NCBI GenBank assembly: GCA_024103275.1
Contig: JAGFIV010000123.1
Coordinates: forward strand, 1-45,812
DNA from: Flavobacteriales bacterium
Lineage (GTDB): Bacteria; Bacteroidota; Bacteroidia; Flavobacteriales_F; PHOS-HE28
DNA: 45,812 bases
Direction: 5' to 3'
Below the pieces are notes generated by a model. It searched no databases. It saw only the letters and a list, made by a program, of their open reading frames with translations, and was not told the DNA's origin. This document shows, piece after piece, positions 6,354-15,624 of this stretch (positions are counted from its first letter, which is position 1; every line of letters begins with the position of its first letter). The position numbers and the translations under genes are program-made.

Positions 6354-9140
6354 GTGGACACTTCCTCCATCACCTACGTGGGTGAACACATTTGGGCCGG
6401 GCGGCTGGGCCATTTCCTCACCATCCTCTCCGTGGCCTCCGCGCTGTTCGCGCTGATCAGCTACGTCCTCCACACCCGCACCCAGGACCCCGGCTGGCGC
6501 ACCTTGGGCCGCCTGTTCTTCCGCATCCAGTCGGTCGCCATCATCGGCATCGTGGTGACGCTGTTCATCATGCTGTTCAACCACTGGTTCGAGTACGACT
6601 ACGTGTGGAAGCACAGCAACACCGAGATGCCGCTGCGCTACATCGCCAGCTGCTTCTGGGAGGGCCAGGAGGGCTCCTTCCTGCTGTGGGCCTTTTGGAC
6701 CATGGTGCTGGGCAACCTGCTGGCCTGGACGGCCAAAAGCTGGGAAGGCCCGGTGATGGCCGTGTTCGCGCTGGTGCAGGTGTTCCTGGCCACGATGTTG
6801 CTGGGCATCTACGTACTGGGCGCCAAGGTGGGCAGCAGCCCCTTCATGTTGATCCGCGAGCTGCCCGAGAACATCGGCCTGCCGTGGACGCGGATGGCGG
6901 ACTACCTCGCCGTCATCCCGCAGTTCAAGGACGGGCGCGGCCTGAACCCGCTGCTGCAGAACTACTGGATGGTGATCCATCCCCCGGTGCTGTTCCTGGG
7001 CTTCGCCGCCACGCTGGTGCCCTTCGCATACGCCATTGCCGGGTTGTGGACCAAGCGCCTGAAGGAATGGATCACCCCTGCCCTGCCGTGGACCTTCTTC
7101 GGCGTCGGCATCCTGGGGGCGGGCATCCTGCTGGGCGGTGCCTGGGCCTATGAATCGCTCAGCTTCGGCGGTTTCTGGGCATGGGACCCCGTGGAGAACT
7201 CCTCCCTCGTCCCCTGGATCACCCTGGTGGGCACCGGCCACCTGATGCTGATCAACAAGCGCAAGGACACCTCGCTCTTCAGCACCTTCCTGTTCGCGCT
7301 GGTCACCTTCATCATGGTGTTGTACAGCACCTTCATGACGCGCAGCGGCGTGCTGGGCGACACCAGCGTGCACAGCTTCACCGGCGAGGGCATGATGGCC
7401 GGCCTGCTGATCTTCCTCCTCCTGTTCATCGCCCTGGCGGTGGCCCTGCTGAACCAGCACCGGTCCGACCGCCTGTTCTACCTCGGCCTCTGCGCGCTGA
7501 TGCTGGTGCTGGGCACCACGCTGCGCGTGCAGGTGCCCGCGATCATCCTCTTCGGGGCGGCCAGCACCGTGATGACCGTGGTGGCCTTCCGCAAGGGCGG
7601 TTTCCGCAGGCCCGACGAGGAGAACACCCTGAGCCGCGAGTTCTGGCTCTTCATCGGCTCGCTGGTGTTGCTGCTGAGCGCCGCACAGATCACCTTCAGC
7701 ACCTCCATGCCCGTGTTCAACCTGCTGATGGAACCCTTCCAGGGCCTGTTCGGGAAGCTGTACGGGGCCACCGGATGGGACTGGGCCCACACCCTATCCG
7801 AACTGAAGCTGGCGCCGCCCGTGGAGGCCAAGGCCCACTACAACAAATGGCAGATCCCCTTCGCCTTCCTGGTGGCCATGCTCATCGCCATCGGGCAATA
7901 CCTGGCGTACAAGAAGACCGATCGGCGCAAGTTTTTCCGGTCGTTGGCCTTCTCGTTCTTCGCGGCATTGGCCATCACCGCGGTGGCCACCTGGGCGCTG
8001 CACTACAAGCTGCACGAGGCCAACCTGGTGGCCCTGCTCTTCGCCACGGTGTTCGCCGCGCTGGCCAATGCGCTGTATATCCCCAAGGTGCTGAAGGGCC
8101 GCATGGCCAAGGCCGGACCGTCCATCGCACACACCGGGTTCGCCCTGCTGCTGCTCGGGTCGTTGATCAGCATGAGCCGGCAGGACAAGATCAGCCACAA
8201 CACCTCGGGCCCCACGCTGAGTTTCCTGAACAAGGACTTCAACGACAGCCAGGACATGCTGCTCTACCTGAACGACACGGTGCCCATGGGCAACTATTTC
8301 GTCACGTTCAAGGGCAAGCACCAGGAGCGGGTGAACCTGCACTATGACATGGACTACCTGGCGGCGGTGCCCAGCACCTACCGTGCCGGCGACACGGTGC
8401 GCGTGCGCAGCATGCTGTTCGTGGCCAAGGACGACCACACCGCGGGCGACCAGTTCCTGCCGGACCAACCCGCGCATTGGGAACCGCTGGAGACCTTCTC
8501 GCGCGGACAGCTGTGGCGGGCACCCTACTGGCGGCCGCGCATGCCGGGGGCCAAGGAATTCTCCCTGTCGCCGCTGGTGCAACTGAACCCGCGCTTCGGC
8601 AACGTGGCCGAGCCGAGCACCAAGCACTGGGCGCACCGCGACATCTACACGCACATCCGCTACGCCAAGCTGGACACCACCACGGACGGCTTCATGCCCT
8701 CACGCCTCTATGAAAAGAGCGTGGGCGACACCATCGTCACCCCGGTGTGCGTGATCTTGATCGACAGCATACGCACCGTGCGGGACAGCGTGACCGTGAC
8801 GCGCCTGGGCTCCGATTTCACCGTGTACGTGCTGAACATGCGGGTGCGCGACCTCTACGACCAGCATCGTTGGTTCGAGGCGAAGCCCGTGGTGATCTAC
8901 CACAACGACCAGCCCGTGGGCAGCAAGGGTTTCGAGATCCCCGAGCTGAACGTGAAGTTCGACCTGGCCACGGTGAAGGGCGACAAGGTGGGCGTGGAAG
9001 TGAGCGAGCGCGAGTTCGTGATCATGCAGGCCATCCTGTTCCCCGGCATCAACATCCTATGGATCGGGGTGATCCTGATGGTGATGGGCACCTTCCACAG
9101 CGTGTGGCACCGGCTGTCTACGGCCGTCAGGAAGAAGTGA
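6354..9140 (+). CDS. ccmF: Cytochrome c haem lyase CcmF
   Basis: A 928-residue polytopic membrane protein that ligates haem to apocytochrome c. The diagnostic WWD domain is clear at about residues 261-287: GGAWAYESLSFGGFWAWDPVEN, flanked by conserved regions NPLLQNYWMVIHPPVLFLGF upstream and TRSGVLGDTSVHSF downstream. There are many transmembrane helices, and from about residue 620 a large soluble C-terminal periplasmic domain as in other Bacteroidota CcmF. The start is GTG 6354, 49 nt after ccmE; no upstream ATG fits. It is the last gene of the ccm operon. Neither CcmG nor CcmH is present. Confidence 0.92.
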   Translation: MDTSSITYVGEHIWAGRLGHFLTILSVASALFALISYVLHTRTQDPGWRTLGRLFFRIQSVAIIGIVVTLFIMLFNHWFEYDYVWKHSNTEMPLRYIASCFWEGQEGSFLLWAFWTMVLGNLLAWTAKSWEGPVMAVFALVQVFLATMLLGIYVLGAKVGSSPFMLIRELPENIGLPWTRMADYLAVIPQFKDGRGLNPLLQNYWMVIHPPVLFLGFAATLVPFAYAIAGLWTKRLKEWITPALPWTFFGVGILGAGILLGGAWAYESLSFGGFWAWDPVENSSLVPWITLVGTGHLMLINKRKDTSLFSTFLFALVTFIMVLYSTFMTRSGVLGDTSVHSFTGEGMMAGLLIFLLLFIALAVALLNQHRSDRLFYLGLCALMLVLGTTLRVQVPAIILFGAASTVMTVVAFRKGGFRRPDEENTLSREFWLFIGSLVLLLSAAQITFSTSMPVFNLLMEPFQGLFGKLYGATGWDWAHTLSELKLAPPVEAKAHYNKWQIPFAFLVAMLIAIGQYLAYKKTDRRKFFRSLAFSFFAALAITAVATWALHYKLHEANLVALLFATVFAALANALYIPKVLKGRMAKAGPSIAHTGFALLLLGSLISMSRQDKISHNTSGPTLSFLNKDFNDSQDMLLYLNDTVPMGNYFVTFKGKHQERVNLHYDMDYLAAVPSTYRAGDTVRVRSMLFVAKDDHTAGDQFLPDQPAHWEPLETFSRGQLWRAPYWRPRMPGAKEFSLSPLVQLNPRFGNVAEPSTKHWAHRDIYTHIRYAKLDTTTDGFMPSRLYEKSVGDTIVTPVCVILIDSIRTVRDSVTVTRLGSDFTVYVLNMRVRDLYDQHRWFEAKPVVIYHNDQPVGSKGFEIPELNVKFDLATVKGDKVGVEVSEREFVIMQAILFPGINILWIGVILMVMGTFHSVWHRLSTAVRKK

Positions 9141-9156
9141 ATTGCCTCCTTGCCGA

Positions 9157-9236
9157 AATTGGCGCATTGGCATATCGGCCAATTGGCGAATGCTTCATTG
9201 GCTCATTGGCAAATTGGCAAATTCACGAATTGGCAA
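9157..9236. repeat. Octamer tandem repeat (ATTGGCNN units)
   Basis: About ten degenerate 8-bp units. ATTGGC recurs at 9158, 9166, 9182, 9197, 9205, 9213 and 9229, nearly always in steps of eight, and the array ends in a C-rich run. It lies between the ccmF stop and the next gene. A related array on the other strand lies at 20030-20092. Confidence 0.7.
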
Positions 9237-9281
9237 TTTCCCCATTCCCCCTCCCCCCGGATTTCCCCAACTTCGCATCCC

Positions 9282-10070
9282 ATGCCTTCCGTCCTTCTGA
9301 TCGGCACCGGCCGCTTGGCCTTCCATTTGGGCCATGCCCTGAAGGGTTCCGGCAGGGTACTGGCCGGGGTGGCGGGGCGGAATGCGGAACATGCCGCCAC
9401 GCTGGCCACGGAGCTGGGCTGCCGGTCTTTCCCGTTGGGCGCCGCCCTCCCCCCTGCCGACCTGCGCATCCTGGCGGTGAGCGACGATGCCATTGGTGCG
9501 GTGGCCAGGAACCTGCCCGACGACGGCACGCCGCTGATCCACCTCAGCGGGACCAAATCCCTGGACCTGTTGGTACCGCATGCGCACCGGGGCGTGCTGT
9601 GGCCCATCCAAAGCTTCACGGCCGGCGGTCCGCCCGTGGATCTCGGGGGCGTACCGCTGGTGATCGATGCGGGGGACGACGGGACCCTCCTGCGCGTGCG
9701 GTCCATGGCCGAAGGCATTTCGCGGCACGTGGTTCACCTGCCCTTCGCGTTGCGCCAGCGCCTGCACCTGAGCGCGGTGATGGCGTCCAACTTCCCGGTG
9801 TTCCTGCTGCGCGAGGCGGAGCGCCTGCTGGCCGCGCACGGCATCGACCCCAAGCTGCTGCATCCGCTGTGGAGGCAAAGCGCCGGAAACGCCCTTCGCG
9901 ATGCGGATGCGGCCGTGAGCGGGCCCGCCCGGCGCGGGGACGGCGGCACCATCCACCGGCACCTGGAGCTTTTGGCCGGCGAGCCCGAACTTCGCCGCGC
10001 CTATGAGGCATTGAGCAACCTGATCCTGCATACCTATCATCCCGAAAGCCGTGGCCGACAAGACCTATAA
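9282..10070 (+). CDS. DUF2520 / Rossmann-like NAD(P)-binding protein
   Basis: A 262-residue soluble protein. The N-terminus MPSVLLIGTGRLAFHLGHAL is a GxGxxxxHL Rossmann nucleotide-binding turn, LRILAVSDDAIGAVA follows where a dinucleotide-binding fold is expected, then a His-Leu-Ser-Gly segment (LIHLSGTKSL) and the helical DUF2520 C-terminal domain ending in YEALSNLILHTYHPE. Proteins of this type resemble ketopantoate or pyrroline-carboxylate reductases, but no reaction is established. ATG 9282 is chosen because upstream codons fall inside the octamer repeat. The stop overlaps the next start by 20 nt, so it is the first gene of a four-gene operon. Confidence 0.8.
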   Translation: MPSVLLIGTGRLAFHLGHALKGSGRVLAGVAGRNAEHAATLATELGCRSFPLGAALPPADLRILAVSDDAIGAVARNLPDDGTPLIHLSGTKSLDLLVPHAHRGVLWPIQSFTAGGPPVDLGGVPLVIDAGDDGTLLRVRSMAEGISRHVVHLPFALRQRLHLSAVMASNFPVFLLREAERLLAAHGIDPKLLHPLWRQSAGNALRDADAAVSGPARRGDGGTIHRHLELLAGEPELRRAYEALSNLILHTYHPESRGRQDL

Positions 10071-10575
10071 GGAACTCCTCGCGGACATCCGCACCTTCAT
10101 GTTCGACGTGGACGGCGTGTTCACCAATGGCCACGTGCTGCTCACGCCCGGCCTGGACCCCGTGCGCACCTTCTTCACCCGCGATGCCTATGCGGTGCAG
10201 CATGCCCTGAAGGAAGGCCTGCGCATCATCGTGATGTCAGGCGGCATCTCCCCGGGCGTGGCCGAAAGCTTCGGCCGCCTGGGCGTGACCGAATACTACT
10301 GGTCCGTGGCGGACAAGAACAAGAAGCTCGATGACCTGGTGGCCTCCGGGCTCGACCTCTCCTCCGCCGCATACATGGGCGACGACATCCCGGACCTGCG
10401 CGCGATGCAGCGCGTGGGCTTCCCCTGCTGTCCCGCCGATGCCGCGGAGGAGGTCAAGGCCATCAGCCGCTATGTGTCGCGGGCCAAGGGCGGCGAGGGC
10501 TGCGTGCGGGACCTGCTGGAGCAGGCGATGAAGGTGCAGGACAAATGGCTCACCGAGCAAGCGCACCAATGGTAG
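10051..10575 (+). CDS. KdsC-like HAD phosphatase (3-deoxy-manno-octulosonate-8-phosphate phosphatase family)
   Basis: A 174-residue C0-type HAD phosphatase without a cap domain. Motif I is FMFDVDGVFTNG with nucleophile Asp19 and Asp21; motif II is the Ser in VMSGG; motif III Lys is in DKNKKLDDL; motif IV is GDDIPDL. Size and motifs match KdsC, which releases phosphate from KDO-8-phosphate for lipopolysaccharide; such proteins are common in Bacteroidota next to DUF2520 and maf genes. The start is GTG 10051, overlapping the previous gene by 20 nt; the next ATG follows the stop directly. Confidence 0.85.
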   Translation: MADKTYKELLADIRTFMFDVDGVFTNGHVLLTPGLDPVRTFFTRDAYAVQHALKEGLRIIVMSGGISPGVAESFGRLGVTEYYWSVADKNKKLDDLVASGLDLSSAAYMGDDIPDLRAMQRVGFPCCPADAAEEVKAISRYVSRAKGGEGCVRDLLEQAMKVQDKWLTEQAHQW

Positions 10576-11610
10576 ATGCTTGACTTCATCCGCCTCACCC
10601 GCCCGCTGAACCTGTTGATCATCGCGTTCACGATGGTGGCCATGCGCCACGGGGTGGTCGATGGTTTCCTGGGGATGAGCTCGGCGGAATTGCAGGCCTA
10701 TGCCGTGGACCCCGAACAGACCATCTTCGAGGAGGTGCCCGGCAACACCTTCCGGCACGGCCTTTCCGAGGCGCTCTTCTGGGTGCTGGTGGCGAGCACC
10801 GTGCTGATCGCCGCGGGCGGCAACGTGATCAATGACTATTTCGACACGCGCATCGACCGGGTGAACAAGCCGGACGAGGTGATCGTGGGCCGCACGGTGA
10901 AACGGCGGGTGGCCATGCTGGGCCATGCCGTGCTCACCACCCTCGGGGTCCTGGCCGGCGCATTTGCCGCCTGGCGCAGCGGGCAGTGGTACCTGACGGC
11001 CATTCCCCTCTTTGCGGCGGGTGCGCTGTGGACCTACAGCACCCGCTTGAAACGCGCGTTCCTGATCGGCAACGGGCTGGTGGCCGTGCTGGTGGCGCTG
11101 GTGCCGCTCACCGTGGGACTTTACGAGGTGCCGGCCCTTTTCAAGCTCTACGGCACCTCCGCCACCGGCATCAACTACGCGGGCACCGAAATGAAGATCG
11201 TCTTCGCCTTCCGCGGCCTGTGGGCGTGGATCCTGGGCTTCACGTTCTTCGCCTTCCTCACCACGCTGATACGGGAACTGCAAAAGGACATGGCCGACAT
11301 CAAGGGCGACCGGGCGGATGGCTGCCGCACGATCCCGATCGTGATGGGGATCCCCTGGGCGAAGGCCATCACCCTGTTCTATTTCGGCGTGGTCATCGTG
11401 GCGTTGCTGCTGGTGCGCTCCGTGGCGCTCACGGACAACTTCTCCTACTGGTACATCGGTGCGGGGCTGGTGGTGCCGCTGCTGCTCTCGGCGGGCCTCA
11501 CCTGGGCGGCGCACACCCGCATCGAATTCAACCGCGCAGGCAACGTCATGAAGCTCGCCATGGCCATCGCCGTGGCCTTTGCCTTCTTCATCGAAAGGAC
11601 CCTTCAATGA
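10576..11610 (+). CDS. UbiA-family prenyltransferase
   Basis: A 344-residue intramembrane prenyltransferase with about eight to nine helices. The two Asp-rich Mg-diphosphate motifs are visible: NVINDYFDTRIDRVNKPD (about residues 87-104) and DMADIKGDRADG (about 237-248). In Bacteroidota this UbiA branch, annotated as geranylgeranylglycerol-phosphate geranylgeranyltransferase, commonly sits with maf as here. The true acceptor cannot be read from the sequence. The ATG begins immediately after the previous stop, and the stop overlaps the next ATG (ATGA), so translation is coupled. Confidence 0.85.
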   Translation: MLDFIRLTRPLNLLIIAFTMVAMRHGVVDGFLGMSSAELQAYAVDPEQTIFEEVPGNTFRHGLSEALFWVLVASTVLIAAGGNVINDYFDTRIDRVNKPDEVIVGRTVKRRVAMLGHAVLTTLGVLAGAFAAWRSGQWYLTAIPLFAAGALWTYSTRLKRAFLIGNGLVAVLVALVPLTVGLYEVPALFKLYGTSATGINYAGTEMKIVFAFRGLWAWILGFTFFAFLTTLIRELQKDMADIKGDRADGCRTIPIVMGIPWAKAITLFYFGVVIVALLLVRSVALTDNFSYWYIGAGLVVPLLLSAGLTWAAHTRIEFNRAGNVMKLAMAIAVAFAFFIERTLQ

Positions 11611-12197
11611 GCACCAATCCCCCCTTGTACCCGCTGCGCGTGGTGCTGGCCTCCTCTTCGCCTCGCCGCCGCCATTTGCTGCATGGGCTGGACCTGCCGG
11701 TGGAGATCACCAAGGTGGATGTGGACGAGGATTTCCCCGATGACCTGCCCAAGGCCGAAGTGGCCGAATTCCTGGCCCGCAAGAAAGCCGAGGCATGGAC
11801 CGGCGAACTGGCCGATGACCAGGTGTTGATTACCGCTGATACCACGGTGATCGTGGGCGACCTGTTGCTCAACAAGCCGGAAGATGCCGCCGATGCGCGC
11901 CGCATGCTGGGCCTGTTGTCAGGGCGCGCGCACCAGGTGGTGACGGCCGTGTGCATCCGTACGAACAAGGGGCTCCGCAGTTTCAGCGACACGGCCACGG
12001 TGCATTTCCGGGAGTTGACCGCTGAGGAGATCGCCTACTACGTGGAACGCTATTCCCCACTGGACAAGGCCGGGGCGTACGGCGTGCAGGACTGGATCGG
12101 CTACACCGCCGTGGAACGCATCGAAGGGAGCTTCTATACGGTGATGGGCCTGCCGATGCACCGGGTGTACGAGGAGCTGCGGGCGTTGGGGGTGTAG
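11607..12197 (+). CDS. maf: Maf family nucleotide pyrophosphatase
   Basis: A 196-residue Maf/YhdE-type house-cleaning NTP pyrophosphatase. Seen: LASSSPRRRHLL (SxSPRR nucleotide motif, about residues 14-25), ADTTVIV (catalytic Asp region, about 75), LSGRAHQVVTAVCI and YSPLDKAGAYGVQDW, all in family order. It removes non-canonical nucleotides such as dTTP/UTP analogues. It is the last gene of the operon, with an ATGA overlap with the UbiA gene. The 227-nt gap after it holds only a short 9-bp repeat. Confidence 0.9.
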   Translation: MSTNPPLYPLRVVLASSSPRRRHLLHGLDLPVEITKVDVDEDFPDDLPKAEVAEFLARKKAEAWTGELADDQVLITADTTVIVGDLLLNKPEDAADARRMLGLLSGRAHQVVTAVCIRTNKGLRSFSDTATVHFRELTAEEIAYYVERYSPLDKAGAYGVQDWIGYTAVERIEGSFYTVMGLPMHRVYEELRALGV

Positions 12198-12214
12198 GGG
12201 CACGCGAGTTCTTC

Positions 12215-12241
12215 CACCGGTTACACGGATTGCACGGATGG
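12215..12241. repeat. Nonamer repeat, three units
   Basis: CACCGGTTA, CACGGATTG and CACGGATGG follow each other, 18 nt after the maf stop. It is the same class of short tandem repeat as those at 5805, 9157, 20030, 23231 and 26052. The rest of 12198-12424 shows no gene. Confidence 0.45.
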
Positions 12242-12424
12242 CGCCCGCAGGCTCGCGGCCGTATTGGCCAGACGCATATCGGACCACGGATCCACTCGGA
12301 TGAAGTGCCGATGCAGTTGGTGTGCGAGCAGTCGCGACTGACGCGCTGCCTACTGTCGTGACGCTGGGTTCTTGGTTAACGGGCAGAGCACATAACCCGC
12401 CCTTGCCTATCACCATTCACCGCC

Positions 12425-14788
12425 TCAGCGCATCAACACCACATGCCCCACCTGTTCATGGCTTTCACTTACGGCATCGGTGATCCATAGCTTCCACACG
12501 TAAAGGCCGTCAGGCAGGCCGCTGCCGTCCCAACCTTGATGCGGGTCGGTGGTGGTGAACACGGGTGAGCCCCACCGGTCGAAGATCGTCAGGCGGAAAT
12601 CCTTGGGATTGCGTACCGAGGTGATGGGCCGTACCACGTCGTTGATGTTGTCACCGTCGGGCGTGAAGGCATTGGGCATGAAGAGCTGGTAGGCGTCCTC
12701 CACGCAGGCTTCGGCGCTGCCGGAGCCGGTGCAGCCGTCCGCGTTGGAAGCGTCCAGCGTCACCGTGTAGCAACCCACGGCCCCGTATGTGAAGCTCGGC
12801 GACAGGTCCGTGGAGCTGCTGCTGGCCTCATCGCCGAAATGCCAGGTGTACTGATCGGCGTGGCTGGTGCCGTTGCTGAAATGAAAGGTGGGCTCGTCGA
12901 TGGTGGCCACGGGCGGCGAGGCATTGAACGCCACTTGCGGCGAGGCCAGGGCATGGACCAGGCCCGGGAGGGTGAGGCTGCCGGAGCACCCGGCCCCGTC
13001 AATCACCGTGACACGGACATCGAAGGTGCCGCCCGTGGCGAAGCAATGCTGGGGCGAGGCACCGTCGCCGGTCTGGCCATCGCCGAAATCCCATTGGTAT
13101 GCGGCGGCATTGGCGGGTTGTGCCTGGAATGTCGCGCACAGCGGCGTGCAGCCCACGGTGTCCGACACCGTGAACGACGGCACGAAGGCCTGCGACACGG
13201 CCACGGTGACCGCGGCCGGTGGCGAAGTGCATCCGGCCGCGTCCGTGGCCATTACGGTGTACGTGGTGGTGGAGCCCGGTGTCACCTCCGGTCCTTGAGG
13301 TGTCCAGGCATACGTGTATCCGCCGGTCCCTCCCGCCCCCATGGCGTGGAGGGTGATCGTGGTGCCCTCACAGACCGCCGTATCAGCCATGGCCTGCACG
13401 GTCACTGCGGCGGGCTCGGCTATGGCCACGGAGGCCGCGGTGGTGCAACCTTGTCCATCGGTGGCCGTGCAGGTATAGTCACCCGGCACCAATCCGGTGA
13501 TGGTGGCCGTGGTTCCGCCGCCCGGTTGCCAGGACAGCGATACCGGTGCCTGCCCCCCGACCACTTGTGCGGTGGCGGTGCCATCGGCACTGCCGGCGCA
13601 GGTGACATCGGTGTGTGACAGGTTGAGCGAGAAGTCGCCGGTGGATGGCACCAGCGTGGCGGTGGCCGTGGCGGGGCAGCTGTTGGCAGCGGAGACGGTC
13701 ACCGTATAGTCACCACCGCCCAGTCCGGACAAGTCAGGCGTGGTGGCCCCGCCCGGTGACCAGGCAAAGTTCACCGGCCCGTTGGCACCGGTCACCACCG
13801 CTTCCAGGCTGCCGTTGTCCTGCCCGCAACTGGGCTGCACGGCGTTGATGGAGACGCCCAGGATACTGATCTGCTGCGTGGAGGTGGCCGTGGCGCCGCA
13901 GGCATCGGTGGCGGTCAGCGTCACGGTGTAGGTGCCGGGTCCGGCATAGGTGTGCGACGGGCTTTCCTGCTGCGATGTATTCCCCGGCTGGCCGGGCTCG
14001 CCGAAATCCCAGCTGAACAGGTGCGGGCATGGCGTGGAGGCGTTGATGAAATCCACCGTGTTGCCGTTGCAGTCGCCGGTGAACGCGGCCGTCACGGGGT
14101 CCGATTCCTCGATCAGGATATCGTCGATGGCGATGCCGTCGTAGTTGTTGCAGGCGCTGCCCGCGCCGAAGAAGAAGCGGAATCGCACGCTGGGCGCATG
14201 GGCCAGCCAGCCCAGGCAATGCTTGGCTGTCACCCACTGGCCGCTGCCGCCACCGCCCAGGCAGTTGCCCATGGTAGGCCCGATGCGCCCGCTCCAGCCG
14301 TGCTTGGGGCTGATGCTGTTGGGCAGGTTGGTGAGGTTGGCGGAATTGAACCAGTGCGCCGTGTTGCAGTCCGCCGGATCGCTGTAGGAACCCACATTGT
14401 TGTAGGTGGCCCCGCCGTCGGTGGAATACTGGAAGGTCATCCCGTCATACTGGCGCTCCACCTCCCAGAAGATCTTGAAGGAGATGCGGGGCCGCTCCAG
14501 CGCGGAGAAATCGAAGCACGGGCTCTCCAGCCACGAGCGCTCGTTGTTGGTGTAGAAGGCACCCGTCAGCCCGCCCACGCACCAGCTCTTGGCACCTCCG
14601 CCCGCGCTGCTGATCACGATGTGGGCCGGTGTGCCCCAGGCCCAGTCATTCCCGGTGCCACCGCTGGTCCAGGCCGGGGCCGCCTCGAAACCTTCGCCAT
14701 AGGGGAAGGTGGAGATGATCGGACCGCATTGGCCATGGGCGGCAGGTCCAAGAGCCAGGCATAGCACCGATGCGGCACAGCCACGCAT
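12425..14788 (-). CDS. Secreted PKD / SprB-repeat protein with T9SS type B sorting domain
   Basis: About 787 residues. Signal peptide MRGCAASVLCLALGPAAHGQ, then an N-terminal beta-rich MAM/jellyroll-like region (EGFEAAPAW, WLESPCFDFS, IDDILIEES). This is followed by a PKD domain (FSWDFGEPG, THTYAGPGTYTVTLTATD-like), two SprB-type repeats (QPSCGQDNGSLEAVV... and HTDVTCAGSADGTATAQVV...), two further PKD domains with YQWDFGDG and YTWHFGDE, and the gliding-motility type C-terminal domain (FMPNAFTPDGDNINDV, FDRWGSPVF, WDGSGLPDGLYVWKL). The last part directs export by T9SS and surface attachment. An upstream ATG at 14821 would add 11 residues. It is probably an adhesin or matrix protein; its ligand is unknown. 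Confidence 0.85.
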   Translation of the reverse strand: MRGCAASVLCLALGPAAHGQCGPIISTFPYGEGFEAAPAWTSGGTGNDWAWGTPAHIVISSAGGGAKSWCVGGLTGAFYTNNERSWLESPCFDFSALERPRISFKIFWEVERQYDGMTFQYSTDGGATYNNVGSYSDPADCNTAHWFNSANLTNLPNSISPKHGWSGRIGPTMGNCLGGGGSGQWVTAKHCLGWLAHAPSVRFRFFFGAGSACNNYDGIAIDDILIEESDPVTAAFTGDCNGNTVDFINASTPCPHLFSWDFGEPGQPGNTSQQESPSHTYAGPGTYTVTLTATDACGATATSTQQISILGVSINAVQPSCGQDNGSLEAVVTGANGPVNFAWSPGGATTPDLSGLGGGDYTVTVSAANSCPATATATLVPSTGDFSLNLSHTDVTCAGSADGTATAQVVGGQAPVSLSWQPGGGTTATITGLVPGDYTCTATDGQGCTTAASVAIAEPAAVTVQAMADTAVCEGTTITLHAMGAGGTGGYTYAWTPQGPEVTPGSTTTYTVMATDAAGCTSPPAAVTVAVSQAFVPSFTVSDTVGCTPLCATFQAQPANAAAYQWDFGDGQTGDGASPQHCFATGGTFDVRVTVIDGAGCSGSLTLPGLVHALASPQVAFNASPPVATIDEPTFHFSNGTSHADQYTWHFGDEASSSSTDLSPSFTYGAVGCYTVTLDASNADGCTGSGSAEACVEDAYQLFMPNAFTPDGDNINDVVRPITSVRNPKDFRLTIFDRWGSPVFTTTDPHQGWDGSGLPDGLYVWKLWITDAVSESHEQVGHVVLMR

Positions 14789-15009
14789 CAAGGATATCAG
14801 TACGGACCGTGGACACCACATTCACCAGGGGACGCAAAGATCGGTGCCGCTGGCGCATGCGGACCACGGGCCAGCCGCGATCAAATGGGACTGGCCAGCC
14901 CGATTTTGCCCCATGATCCCCAACTGCCCAAGGCCGATTCCCGGATTGGCCCCAATTTTGCCTGCGGGTTCCGGCCACTACTGGCCGACCCTATTAAACG
15001 CCACAGATC

Positions 15010-15618
15010 ATGAACCTGAAAACGATCCTTTTCCCCTTGCTGGCGGCATCCATCGGCACGGCCAGCGCCCAGTTCGCCGTCAACCCGCAGCTCGGCGCCA
15101 ACTTCACGCAATTGACCAACACCCCGTCGGGCTTTGTTTCCTCGGCCTCCTTCGGCTGGCAGGTGGGTGCCGACTTCCGCCTGGGCGACCGCCTCTACTT
15201 CCAGCCCGGCGCCTTCTTCGGCCGCAGTGCCACCTACATCAAGTTCACCCCGCTGGACACCGTCTTCATCGAGGACAACATGATCCGCACCACCGCCAAG
15301 GTGAAGGCGCTGCTCGGCTACAACCTGATCCACGATGACGGCTTCAAGCTGCGCGTGAACGCCGGCCCCACCTACGAGGCCTTGTTGAGCATCGACAGCA
15401 AGGACGACAAGATCGCCTTCAACAAGGACGACTACAACGGGGGGTCCTTCAACCTCGATGCCGGACTGGGCGTGGACATCTGGAAGATCTCCCTGGAGGG
15501 CGGGCTCAGCTATGGCCTGAGCAATGCCTACAAGGACGCCGGTAAATTCATGAAGGACTCCAAGTACTTCACGTGGTACGCCACGCTGGGCTTCGTGATC
15601 GGCGGCGGGCCGCGGTAG
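15010..15618 (+). CDS. Outer-membrane beta-barrel protein (PorT-like family)
   Basis: 202 residues. Signal peptide MNLKTILFPLLAASIGTASAQ, then alternating hydrophobic/polar strands with repeated aromatic-Gly turns (FGWQVGADFRLGDRLYFQPG, LLGYNLI, GLGVDIWKISLEGGLSYGL) and a final strand WYATLGFVIGG. This is the pattern of eight-stranded PorT/outer-membrane-protein-beta-barrel domains of Bacteroidota. No enzymatic motif is seen. It is transcribed convergently with the T9SS gene that follows, only 6 nt apart. The gap upstream (14789-15009) holds no further gene. Confidence 0.75.
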   Translation: MNLKTILFPLLAASIGTASAQFAVNPQLGANFTQLTNTPSGFVSSASFGWQVGADFRLGDRLYFQPGAFFGRSATYIKFTPLDTVFIEDNMIRTTAKVKALLGYNLIHDDGFKLRVNAGPTYEALLSIDSKDDKIAFNKDDYNGGSFNLDAGLGVDIWKISLEGGLSYGLSNAYKDAGKFMKDSKYFTWYATLGFVIGGGPR

Positions 15619-15624
15619 ACCGCC

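Noticed and set aside
9157-9236. Possible CRISPR array
   Set aside because: The units are 8 bp long, without spacers; no cas genes are nearby.
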